DNA from: Sipunculus nudus | Lineage: Eukaryota > Annelida > Sipuncula > Golfingiida > Sipunculidae | DNA: 64,000 nucleotides | Assembly (NCBI GenBank): GCA_026874595.1 | Contig: CM049320.1 | Coordinates: 42,668,714 to 42,732,713 of the forward strand | Reading direction: 5' to 3' | Shown: positions 14,122 to 28,200 of the stretch, in pieces | How positions within the stretch are numbered: position 1 is the first letter of the stretch | Layout: each line of letters begins with the position of its first letter | Position numbers and translations under genes: made by a program | Notes under the pieces: model-generated | What the model saw: the letters and a program-made list of their open reading frames with translations, nothing else | Database searches by the model: none | What the model was told of the DNA's origin: nothing

Positions 14122-14284
14122 TTTTTTTTTTTTTTTTTTTTTTGTATGTTTTTTTATTTTATTTTATTATATTTTATTTTTTGCCTAATCCAGTCACGAT
14201 CTACAAGGCCATTTTCCAATGAATTACACAGATGGCATCACTGTTTTATTTATTTATTTATTTATTTTTTTTATTTTTTTTTTT
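14122..14284. repeat. T-rich low-complexity tracts
   Basis: A run of about 22 T at 14122-14143, an ATTTT-rich tract, and a second (TTTA)n/T run at 14246-14284. Apparent reading frames are phenylalanine-rich artefacts of the T tract. Confidence 0.8.
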
Positions 14285-14539
14285 GCCAGTGAGATTCAGG
14301 TGGCTACATAAGATGAGAGTGACCTTTTTTATGGGTCACACAGAGTCGGCCACTTTTAATTATGTACATATAATGGCGTGCACGAAAGCAGATGGTAGGG
14401 AATAGGCACCTGCAGTTAATTACTTATTAATTATTATGACACACCTTCTGAATAAAATGAAATAGAGGAAAACTCCATTTGTGTCGTTAATGTTATTTTG
14501 AGTTAATTGATTTGGATGTTGTTGACTTGATGCAAGTAA

Positions 14540-15370
14540 AATGCTTGGCACATATGTCGCACACATGCGAATATCTAAAGAATCACAAAAAAAGATCCAC
14601 ATTGGAAATACAACAGCGAAATTCGGGAGAACTGTCGGTGCCCATCATTGCATGTAAATGTATGAACTAAGCCTCAAAGCTGACCAGCTGCCGAACTGGC
14701 CGAGCGCCGTTAGTTTTCCCGAATTTCATTGGTGAAAATCGAATATCGCAGATTATGCATATTCGCATGCTTATGTTGCTAGTCAGTGTGATATTGACGT
14801 GCAAATATCTAAAGTCACTGCAAAACATTGCCCTAACATATATAAAATATGTCTCCAAGTTGGCCAGATGTCGAACTGGCCGAGCGCCGATAGCTTTTCT
14901 GTATTTCGCTGGTGAATATCGAATATCGAAAGCTTAATTGTGTTGTATTGACATGCGAAATTAAAATTTGCTAATTATTTTCTTATCCGCATGGCAAATT
15001 AGTGATCTTAACAGAATTTGAATTTTCAAAAGAATATCAGAAGTGAGTCCCCGCTGTCCAGCCGAAATACCTACCGACCAGCTTAGTTGTAAACTTATAC
15101 ATGAAGAGGGTAACAAAAGCTCGGTTTGCCGGGGTTATGTTTGTGTAGTGCTAGGTGCCTGAGGAGGCCAGGCATGTGACAAGACAACATGTCCACACTG
15201 AATATGAGGCCCCCCTAGTCAAAACGTTTCGAGCTTTGCATCCGAATTGCTGGCGATAATCGAATGTCGAATGTCACTAATTTATATGATTTTTTTGTGA
15301 TATTTGCATGCGATTATTGAATGTCACTTATGTATTATAGATTGCATATTTGCATGCGAATATCGAATAA
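14540..15370. repeat. ~180-bp degenerate tandem repeat
   Basis: The phrase cgaactggccgagcgccg recurs at about 14692 and 14872, 180 bp apart. The linked phrase gaatatcgaatatcg or its 'gcatgcgaatatc' variants recurs on to about 15370 in decayed form. There is no coding signal. Confidence 0.6.
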
Positions 15371-15399
15371 CCCTGATTTGAGTAATATTCGAAATGTGA

Positions 15400-16314
15400 A
15401 GAAGCCCAACAGGACCTCGTTGAAAGCATGTCCGAGAATCCTCCGTACATCGTTCGGAACTCGTCCGACGCTTTTTAACTCGAATTTTTTATTAGCCTAA
15501 AAAACGCGCCGATTTCGGACAACCCCAAAGATCCCTCAGCGGTTCTCGGTGGGGGGTCAGGGCGATATCTTCCAGAGCTAAACAGCGTCGAGCTCCCCAC
15601 GAGCTGCAAGAATGCTTACGAGGCTCGTCCGAGTAAACAATGAGCTCTTTTTAGCCTAAAACAACTCGGTAGGGGCCCGTTGACGTTATGTGACCGAGGC
15701 TTCGGAAGCTGGTCTATAAGTGTTCTGAATGCGAATTTTTTTTAAATATCCGCTTTTATTGTCTTGTGAACGCTCTCAAACGCTTTGGACCTACTTTTCA
15801 AGCAGTAACTGGGTTCCACATGTGAAATGTACACAACACGCACTGGTGCTATAGATGCCCATGTGAACGCTCTAAACCGGTTTGGCCAAATCGGGTTGAA
15901 AACGTTTTGTGCTTGAAAGGGGTAACAGTAAACGAGAGATGAATGATAATGAATACCCCGGGGTCATAATTCTTGGATACGTTCACAGCGACGAGCGTTT
16001 GAGTGTTTGCTGAGCCCACTGACCCATCCATTTATCGCAAGTGCTTTGGATCAATGTAGCGGACATTATCTCTTGCATGACATTTCACAACAGAGTGAAC
16101 CTTAATTTAACAGAGCGTGACATGTTGGGGACGCTTACCATGGACCATTTTGTATAGAGCCAACGTGATTGAGGTTTATGAACATACAAGGCAATGGCAG
16201 AAACTAGGTAAGTTGTTTCTTACATACCAACAATTGCTGTTATCGATAATAACTTGATAAGGCTATATTATGATATCTTACCTGAATTATAGGTTACACA
16301 CATGTGGAACCGTT

Positions 16315-16366
<52 letters not shown>

Positions 16367-18208
16367 GTTTATCAGAAATTCCCTAACTCTTGCTTTAGGG
16401 AGAGTATTTCCCCTACTCCCCCCCCCCCCCTCCCTTAAACAGCGAAGGAGGTGTTAATATTTATCAAAAAATGGGTCCCCTTGGGTTGGGATAGATTGTT
16501 GGATTAATGGATCAGTCGATAGATTAGAAAGACAGATTAGTTTAAATTAAGATAAAGATTTAGACTAGATTAGATTAGATTAGATTCAAATTAGACAGAG
16601 TGTCAGCAATAGTAGGGTTTCTTGAAACGTGGTGACAATATTGGTCCTGACTGACACACGCCGAGAACACTTTACAGGATACAATAACATTTCACTGAGC
16701 TGTAACTGATTTATCCCAGTTGTCCTGCCTCAATGTCGAAGGTCATTTCTATCAGCTGTTTTGTTGTGATGCTCCCGCTTATAATCGAGCCCCAATTTCG
16801 TCTAGCTGTCGTAGTTTGTATGCATATCACCGAATAAAAAGGCAAAACTTGCATTGATTTCAGAGAAAACAAGGGAATTAATTTCCCACGCTTTGGGCTC
16901 TTGTTGTCTTTCATGCTTGATAAGCAACCAAAATTATAACTTGTGGAGAAAATCTTGAGGGCATAACTTAAAACAACTAAAACTTAAACCGATGCACTAT
17001 GACATGTGGAGACATCTGCAGGGGAACATAAAACTAAAACACACTGAGAAATAGACCAAAATTAACTATAACATGTTGAGACATCTGCAGGCGAACATAA
17101 AAACTAAAACACGTTGAGAAATTTGACCAATTTTTTTAATATTGTTTTTGAGCTGGAGAGAAATATTGTTCAGATAGACACGTACATTCCAAAACCAATC
17201 CCAACCGATTTATGCTAGAGAGCAATCACTCATCCAAATTAGAATGAAATCGGATAAAATTTATGAAAGTTATCGCACGGAAACGAAAAAACCTGACGGA
17301 CGGACAGACAAAAAGAGACACAAATTAGCTAAATATTGTGTTTATGAAAGAAATCGTTTGCAACCGCTATGCTTGAAACCGTCTCCTGATCGAAAACAAT
17401 TATTTGCGTGACCTTGCTCAGGGAGCCGGACTGCTGGTAGGTGTTACATTGCAACAAGTTATCCCCGAGGCTGCTGGCTCGAGTTGACATTGACAGAACA
17501 CAGGGCAGATAATTTTTGCAGCTTATCACCAATGATCAGTCTTTATCACACGGTATATAAAGAGAAAAACACGACCGAAGTGTATGTTACACATGCTTCC
17601 GATAAAATAAAAATTTTCGACTTATGTTTAATACGACATTTTTAGCTTAGATATCAATGTTAACTTTTTTCGACTTAAGTGGACTGTCTCTTGTTTCCTC
17701 AAAGGATCTTGCAGAATCATCTTTATATTTGTTTGGGTATGTATTTAGCAGGTTTAGAAACCATTGAAGTCGTGTACAGGAAGCGCTAAAAGCGATCTCG
17801 GCAAGAAGCGATTTTGGAGAATATTCAGAAATGTATTGCATTTCGCACAACATGCACTTCGAACACTCTACACTTGTAGTTTAGTTTGTCATTATCTATA
17901 CACCCTTTAGAATATTCATGTCTTTGGCATTCTTAATCTGAATAGCTGATTTAAAGCAGCTGGTGCGATTCGAAAGATGGGTGTTTTTGAGAGGATATGT
18001 GCCAGCCCTTCGAATTTCAGGAGTGCCAGATTTCAGATATGGAAACCAATTGGTCATGTTGAAACTTAGGGCTAACGGAACCCTAAGTAAATTGTTTTAA
18101 TTATTTTGTTTATTCCCAATTAATACAAGGTTCTAAAATTTACCAATACATATTTCAGTGGAGCCATGCGTCACGCGAACTCGCATAAACTAAACACCCA
18201 TTATTACT
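15400..18208. other. Intergenic, no gene seen; local repeats
   Basis: Contains a (TA)n run (16319-16364), a C-rich tract near 16417-16430, and a (TAGAT)n run at about 16564-16586. A 69-bp duplication has matching gacatctgcag at 17011 and 17080. At about 17240-17320 a 'ttatgaaagttatcgcac ... ctgacggacggac' piece resembles short dispersed invertebrate elements. No exon was recognised. Confidence 0.45.
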
Positions 18209-19025
18209 TGTAACGAAACCTAATATCAACAGATCACGTATGCGTGATGAACATAAATTTTGTCAAGGAGATAAAAAAAAATCAGATTCTGTAACACTAG
18301 GCGGCGTGAAATGTCTAGGGGAATGAATAAAGAAGTCAGTGGTTTTTTGTTAACAAATAACTATAATTTATTTTTAAAACAACCCAAACATTACAATACA
18401 CTAAATCAATAAAATTGCACAATATTACAGCGGTATAACATCAAAACAATCGATCACACAGTAAAATAAACAAAATGCACAATACCTGGATACCACCACT
18501 GTCACAACGATATGTCTTTTTAAATATATATGCCGGATGAAAAGTCCACACAAATCCGCTCGGAGAATAACAGTCAAATGTAAAGCTCTTGTGACAATCA
18601 AGAAAGTAAACTTGAGGCAGGCAGCATTAAATTGTATAGAGTTAGTAAAAGTAGAATCCCTGAAATTACTGGATAATCGGACAGGTCCCACAAACTGACA
18701 TACACACTTCAGTGTCCGCTGCAATCTTCTCCCACCTCTCTCGGTTTAAAACACAGCCCCCTATTTATAACTTCTCACCCAAGGCCGAGAATTTTCCACT
18801 TTTTGAACAGTCTAAAGAATCCAACACACACACAGTAAAAACGCGTTACAGGAATCATCTAGAAAAACATCGCTGTGTCTCTACATATTAGGGTTCACAC
18901 GTGAGCTCGGCCATGCGAGAAAGCCCCAAGCTAGCATGACAATGAGAGTTCAACCAGTACGGATTAAACCGAGAATGCTATACGTGGCCAGATACGGGCG
19001 CTACAACACGAGTTACGCCCGTCTC
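18209..19025 (-). mobile_element. Solo LTR related to the retrotransposon at 30188-35498
   Basis: Begins tgtaacgaaacctaatatca and matches the 5' LTR at 34670-35498 over most of its length. Shared landmarks are gtatgcgtgatgaacataaa, ctgtaacactaggc, ggtttaaaacacagccccct and ccagtacggattaaaccgag. No internal gag/pol sequence lies on either side, so this is a solo or truncated LTR. The right terminus is not preserved (no gtaaca end), so the boundary is approximate. The copy is clearly diverged from the LTR inside the SLC1 intron, which indicates a separate insertion. Orientation is given as for that element. Confidence 0.8.
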
Positions 19026-19433
19026 ATACTGTGCTGGCTGGAAGTTAACTTCTTTATTTAACAGTTACTGTCTGATATTCTTTATAAGGGTATAATTTTC
19101 GCATGCGCATGTCACAAATCCATATCATGGTGATTTTCGACCAGACCTACAACCAAGCTCTGTATTTTTTTAATGAAAAACGAACTGCATCTAAATACAC
19201 CTTTTGTTGAGTATATAGATAGCAGAGACAGACCAACGGGAAAAAGAATGAAAGCGGTGTCTCAGACAATGTTATCGCCTGTGAATATTCGAAGACAAAA
19301 TTGTAAAGTAGGGTAATTTCATAGCTGCTTGATTTGTATATTTATTAGGAATTGTTATCATTTTAATTACTCAAGGTGAGCAAACAAATTACATTCATGC
19401 AGCTATACAGAACAATATTAAAGTAACAAATCT

Positions 19434-19524
<91 letters not shown>
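19434..19524. repeat. (TA)n microsatellite
   Basis: About 90 bp of almost pure TA with one early interruption. Confidence 0.95.
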
Positions 19525-19527
<3 letters not shown>

Positions 19528-19699
19528 GATCTGGTGCTCTGTTGAACATAATTCTATTTTGTCTGATAGAGCTACATGTTGGTCTGTGTGTTGGGTCTAA
19601 GCGTACAAATCTCTATATTTTTGTTTGCATAAGCAATCAGGAAAATAATATATACATATATATGTATAAGATATATATTATATACAGTTGGATGGTGAT

Positions 19700-21480
19700 C
19701 TTTAATGCCTCAGCCAGGAGGGTTGGCGTTTATATCCGTTCGTATGTGTGGGTGCGTTTGCGCGTGTGTGTGTGCAAAGACAAACACAATCATGATTAGA
19801 ATCTCATGAAATTTTCACTTGCGAAATGCGACGTGTTTTTCTTTTCGGGAAAGACCTTTATGGACGGCACGTCCGTGTGCGCGTCCAGGTATCGTCATGC
19901 ATCATGACCCCTCTGCTGTACACAGGGTTCAATTGATTCCCCGCTGTGTTTTAACACATGCAATGCACTGTCAACAAATACAGGTTATTTTAATGACATT
20001 AATGACATCATCAAATACAAAAGATGAAATTAGTGATACGGATCGTTATCATGGTGTTTATGAATAATGAAGAAAATGAATGTTTGTGTTTATACCCGAC
20101 ACGATGTTTTGTGACAGGAATATTCACAAATGTAAGGTCACTCATGCGCGAATTTACCTGTTTCCAGAATAAGTGAATGCATTCATTGGAATGCAAATTA
20201 CTAGTTTAGTATGAGCTTATTCCAAAGAACTCTCCTTGATAAAGTGTCTGTGTCATTATCATTGAACTGCCATATGTTCAGCAATTTTTCATGAGTTTAA
20301 ACCATATCCCCTTTGGCAAAGGAGAGGACAAAAAAATTAAACTTAACAACGCAGCCAGTTAAGCTGGATGGTCCTTGTTTAAACATACATAAAAGAGCTT
20401 TACATGACCACTGTCATTCAACGTCTCCCTGCCAGTGTTACGGCCGTTAATGAAGTAAAACCTGGATCAACCTGTTGCCGTTACTGTGTTTTGCCCAGTA
20501 TTAAATAAACTCGACAGTACACACGTAGCTCTGCATGAGCTTTGGTTATTTTAATATTGATTGATGGTAGGTAGCCGTGGATAGTCGGGTTACATTTCAG
20601 TACGGCGAGTACTGTGGTTCATCAGAACTTTTCTGATACACCTTCAACAGTCTGTTTGCTTATCAGGTAAGATAATTTACAAAACGATAAATCTAACTCC
20701 TCAAGCACAGTCAAAATTGGCTCTTACATTTACATTACGTGAACGGCCCAGTAACCTCCTAAACAACACCGTAATTTACTGTTTTTTACTGTATAGCCGG
20801 AGACCTTGCACCTTATTGCCTCCACCAGGACGGTAAGCGTTCATTCCCATTCATTCTAATGTGAGGGTGCATGTGTTTGTGTATGTGTTTGTTCACATTT
20901 TAACGCACGGAATCATGAACGGAATCTCATAAGATTTACAGGTAACTTCGGGAATGGGCTAAGGAAGAATCGCTTAAATTTTGTTGTGGATCCAGCAACT
21001 TCTTCGGATTCAGGCGCAGCATCCAGGAATATTCACAAACGTACAGTCACATATGCATGAATTAACCTGGGAATGTGGGCAAAAAAAGTGAATGAGAACA
21101 CGGTCAAGGCTCTTGCGCTAGGCAGGCCTGCCCACCTTCTCAGAAACTTTGATGTGAGGGTGTCCAGTGGTTGTGTGCATTATGGCTTGTGTACACCGGC
21201 AATTTCAAAGATGTGAATTTAGGTACCGAAATTTCAAAATAAAAAAAAAAGATATTGCAGCCCGGTGCCACCAGGAGGGTATATTTGCGTCCCTGTTCGT
21301 TTGGGCGGAATCTCATGAAATGTTCAGGCCATTTCAGGAATGGGCAAATGAAGACTCGATGACATTTTGGTGTGGATCCCTCAGTCTGGATTCAGGATCG
21401 TCATAAAAGAAAACTAAATATTGCATAGTCACTTACGTACTAATGGACCTGAGAATATGGCCCCCCCCCCCCCGCACACA
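19700..21480. repeat. Three copies of a 'ccaccaggagggt' dispersed element
   Basis: Three partial copies share an ordered set of phrases: gcc(t/a)c(a/c)ccaggagggt, then ...tttgtgtgtgt..., then gaatctcatgaaattttca, then gggaatgggc, then tggatcc...ggattcagg. They start near 19709, 20817 and 21266. The terminal phrase also matches the inverted ends of the short element at 40288-40636. All copies are non-coding. Confidence 0.6.
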
Positions 21481-22299
21481 AACACACGCGGCGGAGGCTT
21501 GCATTCCTAGGAATGCAGATTTCTAGTACACAGATGAAACAGGGATAACGTGAGTTGTATCTGTGATAATTCTACGACGGAGGGCTCCAGAGGAGATTGT
21601 CATGGAGAAAAGAGGAAAGTAAAACATTAAACAATGTTGTCAGCTAGTTCATAGCGTTCTTTCGTATCATCATTATAAAAGTGAATTAAACAGTACTGGG
21701 ATGTTCCTCTCCACAATTACAGGGTAAGTAGTTTCCAAAGAGAGCAAGCATATTAAATAGGTGATCTATCAAAAGGCATGACGGGTAAAAGGATGTCAAG
21801 ACTGATCATGACTGCATGGTGCCGACAGTCTGATCATGATCTTCACTTTGGTACATAGCTCACCACATGTAGATAAATAAGCCCAGAAATGCGAGTTAAA
21901 AATTGACCCATGCTCGATAAAATGTATGTAAATAATAAATATTAATTGGATTCATAATATGAGGGTTTTTTCGGATTCCATTAATATTAATTGTATTCAT
22001 ACTACAGCTAACAAAAGCCAACTATATATGTTTCATGTATCAGCTGGCCATATATCCGGGCGTTGCCTGTTCATTCGTTTTAATCAAATTCGGTACAAAG
22101 CCTATATATAACCCCTAAATGCGGTCCAAAATTATCATGCATTGCTGTCTGATATCTTCGTGGCAGAGAGTTTGTGTTCTAATTTATTTATGAAATGAAT
22201 ATTTATTGATTATTTGAATTTCTATTTTTTCATTAATAATAAGATCATGATGCCAAAATATAATTTGTCCTAACCCAATAATTAGATACATCCTTGTAA

Positions 22300-22972
22300 A
22301 AGTACTGTGTGTGCTTATCATCGTTGTAATAGAACTGTTTATGTTTATCAACGTCGTAATAGTACTGTGTATGCTTATCATCGTTGTAATAGTACTGTGT
22401 ATGTTTATCAACGTCGTAATAGTACTGTGTATGCTTATCATCGTTGTAATAGTACTGTGTATGTTTATCATCGTTGTAATAGTACTGTGTATGCTTATCA
22501 CCGTTGTAATAGTACCGTGTAGGCTTATCATCGTTGGAATAGTTCGTGTTTGCTTACAATCGTTTAATAGTACTGCGTATGCTTATTACGTTGTAATAGT
22601 ACTGCGTATGCTTATCATCGTTGTAATAGTACTGTGTATGCTTATCATCGTTGTAATAGTACTGTGTATGCTTATCATCGTTGTAATAGTACTGTGTATG
22701 CTTATCACCGTTGTAATAGTACTGTGTATGCTTATCATCGTTGTAATAGTACTGTGTATGCTTATCATCCTTGTAATAGTACTGCGTATGCTTATCATCG
22801 TTGTAATAGTACTGTGTATGCTTATCATCGTTGTAATAGTAATGTGTATGCTTATCATTGTTGTAATAGTAATGTGTATGCTTGTCATCGTTGTAATAGA
22901 ACTGTGTATGTTTATCATCGTTGTAATAGTACTGTGTATGCTTATCATCGTTGTAATAGTACTGTGTATGCT
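22300..22972. repeat. 30-bp minisatellite, about 22 copies
   Basis: Unit atcgttgtaatagtactgtg + tatgcttatc (30 bp), repeated with few changes; the first part alternates with a variant (tatgtttatcaacgtcgtaa). Because 30 is a multiple of 3, five or more frames stay open for hundreds of bases and read as Val/Ile/Leu-rich or Ser/Thr/Ile-rich decapeptides. There is no initiation context, splice context or family similarity, so I do not call a gene. Confidence 0.95.
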
Positions 22973-22975
22973 TAA

Positions 22976-23151
22976 CTTACCTCCCCGCCAAAATCAATTA
23001 TCAGAATGCAACATTGAAAGCTGTTATAGTCGGGCTTCCATGCATGGTACATTTAAAGCAAATAATTGAAAGTCACATGAACGGCGTCAAACCTCTAATT
23101 CACCTGAATGACCGATCAGCTCGAGGTCTTTTGATAAGTAAATATCCCCTG

Positions 23152-23213
<62 letters not shown>

Positions 23214-24492
23214 GTATATGTACATATAAGTGTTTGTGGATCTTGAACTGACGGGCTGAATTTGCTAAAGTAATAAAAAGCAAACATGTAAATAAATACA
23301 GAACAACGGTGAAACACTAGTGTTTTTGAAATATCTATACTTTGTCGTTGTGCTTTGCTGCAGTTGGATTTAGAGTAAGATTTGAATAGAATCGAACGAG
23401 GTTTGCACATTGATTCCTGTCACAATGAAACATTTATAAAGAACACCGCCAAGCTTCAGAATTACTGTAGACACTGTACTTCTTTATACCATTTTCACTG
23501 ATAAGAAAACTGGTAGAAACAAAATAATATTTACCATATTCTCTTTAATCAGCAGGCCAAGCAAAATTTGAAAAAGACGTAGTCCCGAACCGAAACGGAA
23601 CTCGGCAGATGTACATACTTAGATTTAATCATTAAATAAGAGAACATAAAAGAATGGAGGCGGTTACCTCCACCAAAAAGATCTTTTAAAAAAAAATATT
23701 TCTTTTAAATAAAGAAAGACAAAAGCGTCACGGCGCCAGTGTTTTTCTCATAATATGTTATTTTTTTTCAAATTAACTTTAATAAAGATCCACTACACAC
23801 TGATGTAGCACCAATGCATTTTCTCACAATTTGCACCAGCAAATACCCTTATGTAAATCTTATTGTATAGGAGCCCCAAGAATACTTGAAGTCCGATGTC
23901 GCTGGGTATATGAAAACCACCAGGAGCTTATGAAACAAGTCAACTCAATATCCAAAAACAATGTTTATAACGAAAAAAAAATTTTCTGTATTCACGCATC
24001 CGATGAATTTTTCTACATATTTTATATACCATAAAAACATTGACAAAAAGTTTATATATTTTAAATACTGTGGTTGAATTTATATAAGCAGGGTTAATGC
24101 TTCACGATGTTTAATTTTCAATTGTTTCGGAGGGTTCAAGTTATACCTACACAGATTATATCCAATATTATATCAATTTTATAATATGCGGGCAACGTGT
24201 TATGAATTTAACAAGGAAGTAGAAGGAACTTGAGTGGAAATGTATTTTCATTACTGACTGACAGAGTTAATATAAATAAATCCTTGTAAAGGGTAACTCC
24301 CGTTAGATCCGTGATTATTTATCATATCAATGCCTTCCGAGTATGAATACGCTTCAGAAGCAAAAAAAACCAGCTTTTCATGAATATATGTAGGTTATGT
24401 GACAAGGAGATTTGGTTTTCGTAATATTTTCCAATTCGGGAATATCGCGAATTCGAAACCCACGAAACAATAATCTCAGGCCAAAAAAATTA
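22976..24492. other. Intergenic, no gene seen
   Basis: Contains a (TA)n run at 23155-23206 and no recognisable exon. The region probably includes the promoter or 5' leader of SLC1 copy 2, but nothing specific can be assigned. Confidence 0.4.
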
Positions 24493-24771
24493 AAAGGTAT
24501 GGAACTCACATATTTTAGAAATCTCTGCGGGCGGGCGGTATTTTATTTTTGACCTTTTTTGTATTTTTCGATAAAAATGTCATATGATCAGGGAAAAGCA
24601 TGAACATAAAAGGTATTTTTTGCAAAACAGGTAAAAGCACTACATTACAAAGGAAATCGTATCAAAATTGTATTATTTTATCTTCTTGAAGATGAAAATC
24701 AAAATAAAAATGTTTGATGCGGGGGGTTCAAATTGACGCGGGCCGTGCCTGAGAACCATACCTTTTATTAT
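24493..24771. mobile_element. Short inverted-repeat element (MITE-like)
   Basis: The left end taaaaggtatggaactcac and the right end, reverse-complemented (taaaaggtatggttctcag), form an imperfect terminal inverted repeat around a ~280-bp non-coding core. It lies just upstream of SLC1 copy 2. The target-site duplication is unclear. Confidence 0.5.
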
Positions 24772-25003
24772 TTTATACTGGTTGGCCTAACCAGTGTTTT
24801 ATAAAAACAGCGAGACCAGCAAAAGAAGGAGTCTTTCTTCACTACCACATGTTCCTTCTACAAGTGAGCTGAAAGGTTTTGCAAGATAACTCAATAACGT
24901 GAACAACCTTTACTCAGTACCACAGTGGTGATCCTGACAATGAAATAACTACCTCCTTTCGTTCATAAAGTAATGTGACGTCGTTTGTTGTATCAGGGAC
25001 ACG

Positions 25004-25216
25004 ATGCTGTTGGAAGGCAAGGAGTCTTGCAAGCTGCAGGAGTTCCTGAAGCGCCACCTATTGCTGCTTCTGACCATCTCTGGTATCCTGGTCGGGTTTG
25101 CTCTTGGTTTTGGTATACGGGAGACGTCGCCCTCTAGTTCTGTGCTACTATGGCTAGGTAAGATAACCTCTGTAAAACATTTTTCTGAAAAATATGACAC
25201 ATAATCTGTGAAGGTA

Positions 25217-25264
<48 letters not shown>

Positions 25265-28200
25265 GGATTTGTGTGGAAAGTGAGAATTCAAAGTACACGA
25301 ATTATCATGGCTGCTGCGGCCATGTATTATTCTTACAATTATTATTCAAATAGTTACAATTTCATTGTATGTAAAACTAGCTGATAAACCCGGTATACCG
25401 GGCTGCTTTTTACTGGGGTTTTGGAGATATAATTACTGAGATATTGAATGTTGGCTCATTTTTTATTATAAAAGTTAAAAGAAAATATAGAATTTTAGTG
25501 GGATACTATCGGAATACGATATGTACAAATATTTTTTTACTGTTATTTTGTGGCGCTGTGCTCGTGGCAAAAACTCATACCCCGGTATGTTTACCTTGAA
25601 GACCTGGTCAGTGATGGTTTACATTGCGAACCGGAATGAGACGCGGAGGCATAGAGTGTTTCGTTAATATTTGACTGGTTTCTATCGTTGGACGTATAAA
25701 GAATAAATTGATGTGAGGAACATATGAAAGATTAATTAAATGTACGTTGCAAGGAAACTGTTCCTGAAGAAGGAAACAGAAATATGCATACATCGTAAGT
25801 AGCAGAAGCGGACCCAGCGGGACTCCATGCAGTGGGTCCGTATCCCATTTTCAACCACCGCAACCTTTCTTTCATCGTAACAAACAACTTTTGAGGCCTA
25901 AAACACCCGCCACCACTCAGCCCCAACACACCCCAGCCCTGTTCCTGAAATTGGGACCTTGAATTAGGTTTTGTCATTAATCCTCCTGGGTTGAACTCTC
26001 CATTTCATAAAGCGAGAATCATGTGTTTTTTCCTTTTACTGACCACGCACGTGGGTCAAATCCCTCATTGAAAGCAAGCGTTATTCATAAGAACAATAGT
26101 CCTTAGTGTTAGAGGTTAAGTGACACCGATGCACGCAAACCGGTGATTGCCGAAGGCAGTTCGGCTGTGCTTGGTAAAAAAAAACGGAAAAATCACTCAA
26201 AAGTATATGTACTTTAAAAATTATTTATTTTCATATCGCCTATGTCACTTCGGGGATAATAACCTTTCAAATGATGTATGGCACAATATTGTACACAACG
26301 CGGTTTTAGAAAACATTGCTAACAGACGTGAACCGAATTTCTTTTATAAGTATTAGATATATAATTCCACAAAACAACATATACCTTTTATTTGACTTAG
26401 ATTAAAACACTGAGTGTAATTTTTTCTATACTATGTCTTTTTTCTGGATTTACGCCCTAAACACGTTTTAGAACATTATTTCTCGGCACTGCTTTGATCG
26501 TCCGCCCAAGAGCATGGACCGCAGTAGCTATAGCAGGACTACAGTAACTATAGCATTGACCCCGGTAACTTTAGCATGGACCGCAGTAACTATAGCATGG
26601 GCCGCAGTAAATATAGCATGTACCACAGTAACTTCTAAAGGTCCGGAGTAAAACAAATATTTCGTTAGAAAATATGACTTCTGAGCTGCAACGTCACTTC
26701 ACAAAATATGCCAAAAAGAGTATTTTGAGCCATCGAAGCCAGAGGTCATAACTCCAATATTGTATCATCTTGTATTTTAATCAAAGGTGTTTAATGCCAC
26801 CGGTTTTACGTATACTTGTGTGGTTCACCAGCTGACCTTGTGTTGTCGTCATCCTAGCCAAAGTTAGTATCCTCTGTGTCAAAACTAGCGCTAAATATGC
26901 TGCTGTTTCATGTCTGTAGGTTTTCCTGGAGAGATCTTCCTTCGAATGTTAAAGATGATGATCATACCGCTCATCGTCAGCAGCGTCATCTCAGGTACCC
27001 ATCACACTTGGTATCTACATTTATTAGTGATCTGTTTAATAATAAATAAAATCGCAGCCCCATACTACAAGAAACAAGCGAAGAATGTTCACAGTACAGT
27101 GTCTACATAAGTACTAGACCATCAAAATTTAACAACTGTGTCTTGCAAACAATAGTGAACGGTCCGTTCACTTGAAATAGATTTAATATAGAAAAATAGA
27201 GGGAAAATTAATAAAACATGCAAAAGCTAAATGGACGTGTATGAATTAAAATGTTAACTACACACAGGGACGGCCTCACTGGACCCGAAGTCTAATGGCA
27301 AGATCAGTGGTATATCTGTAACCTATATCACCGCCACTAACTTCACCTGCTGTCTGCTGGGCCTACTACTCGCGGTCACTATCCGGCCGGGGGAGAGGGC
27401 GGGGTCAGTGGAGGTGATTGGCAGGAACCAGTCGTCAGTCATGACGACAGAAGACATATTTGCAGACCTCTTTAGGTAATAACTGAAATTTAAAATATTT
27501 CTAGCTTATTGATATCCTAAATCTAATTACATCCTCTATTGTTTTAATTATTTTAAACACATCAATTACATTTAAAGCTAATAATTTAATTTTAATTAAA
27601 TATGACATATTTAATAACAATGTATGATACTTAAATATGATTTATGAGAAAAAAAAGGATCACATTCCTGTTCTGAACAATAAATTTACCTGATGTGTTT
27701 GTTCCATTCTTTGGTTCAGAATCTTACTTGTATATCATAGTGGCTTTTCTCTGTCCTACATAAACATTTTGATACTTTCATTATCATTATTTTTCATTAT
27801 CATTTAACAGAAACATATTTCCTGATAACCCCATGACAGCCACGTTCAGGCAGGTAAGATACTCTCATCAGGTCGACATGATCTGGTTTAGGTTAAATCA
27901 GTTAATGTTTCAAGAGAGAGAGAGAGAGAGGGGGAGAGAGAGAGACCATACGCTAAAGTTCGATGTAAACATATAATCGTGCATAAAGATCTTTTTTTCT
28001 CGCTGTGGGTGTTATATTCTCGATATCAGCATTGCTTCACCGTCGCTTTGTGCAACCGTAAAGCTCAGTTCGTTTACTTCTGTAGTAAAAACTTTAAACA
28101 AAAATACATTGATTGCAAAAGATGAGCAGCAATTTAAGGTTTAACCACCAGGATTTTTACTTACCGTTCATGAAATCTTAAAATGTCCTTTTAAAAAAAC

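Noticed and set aside
14071-14292. Phe-rich 73-codon frame
   Set aside because: Product of T homopolymers.
22311-23069. 252-codon open frame on +
   Set aside because: It is produced by the 30-bp minisatellite; decapeptide repeats of Val/Ile/Leu without gene context.
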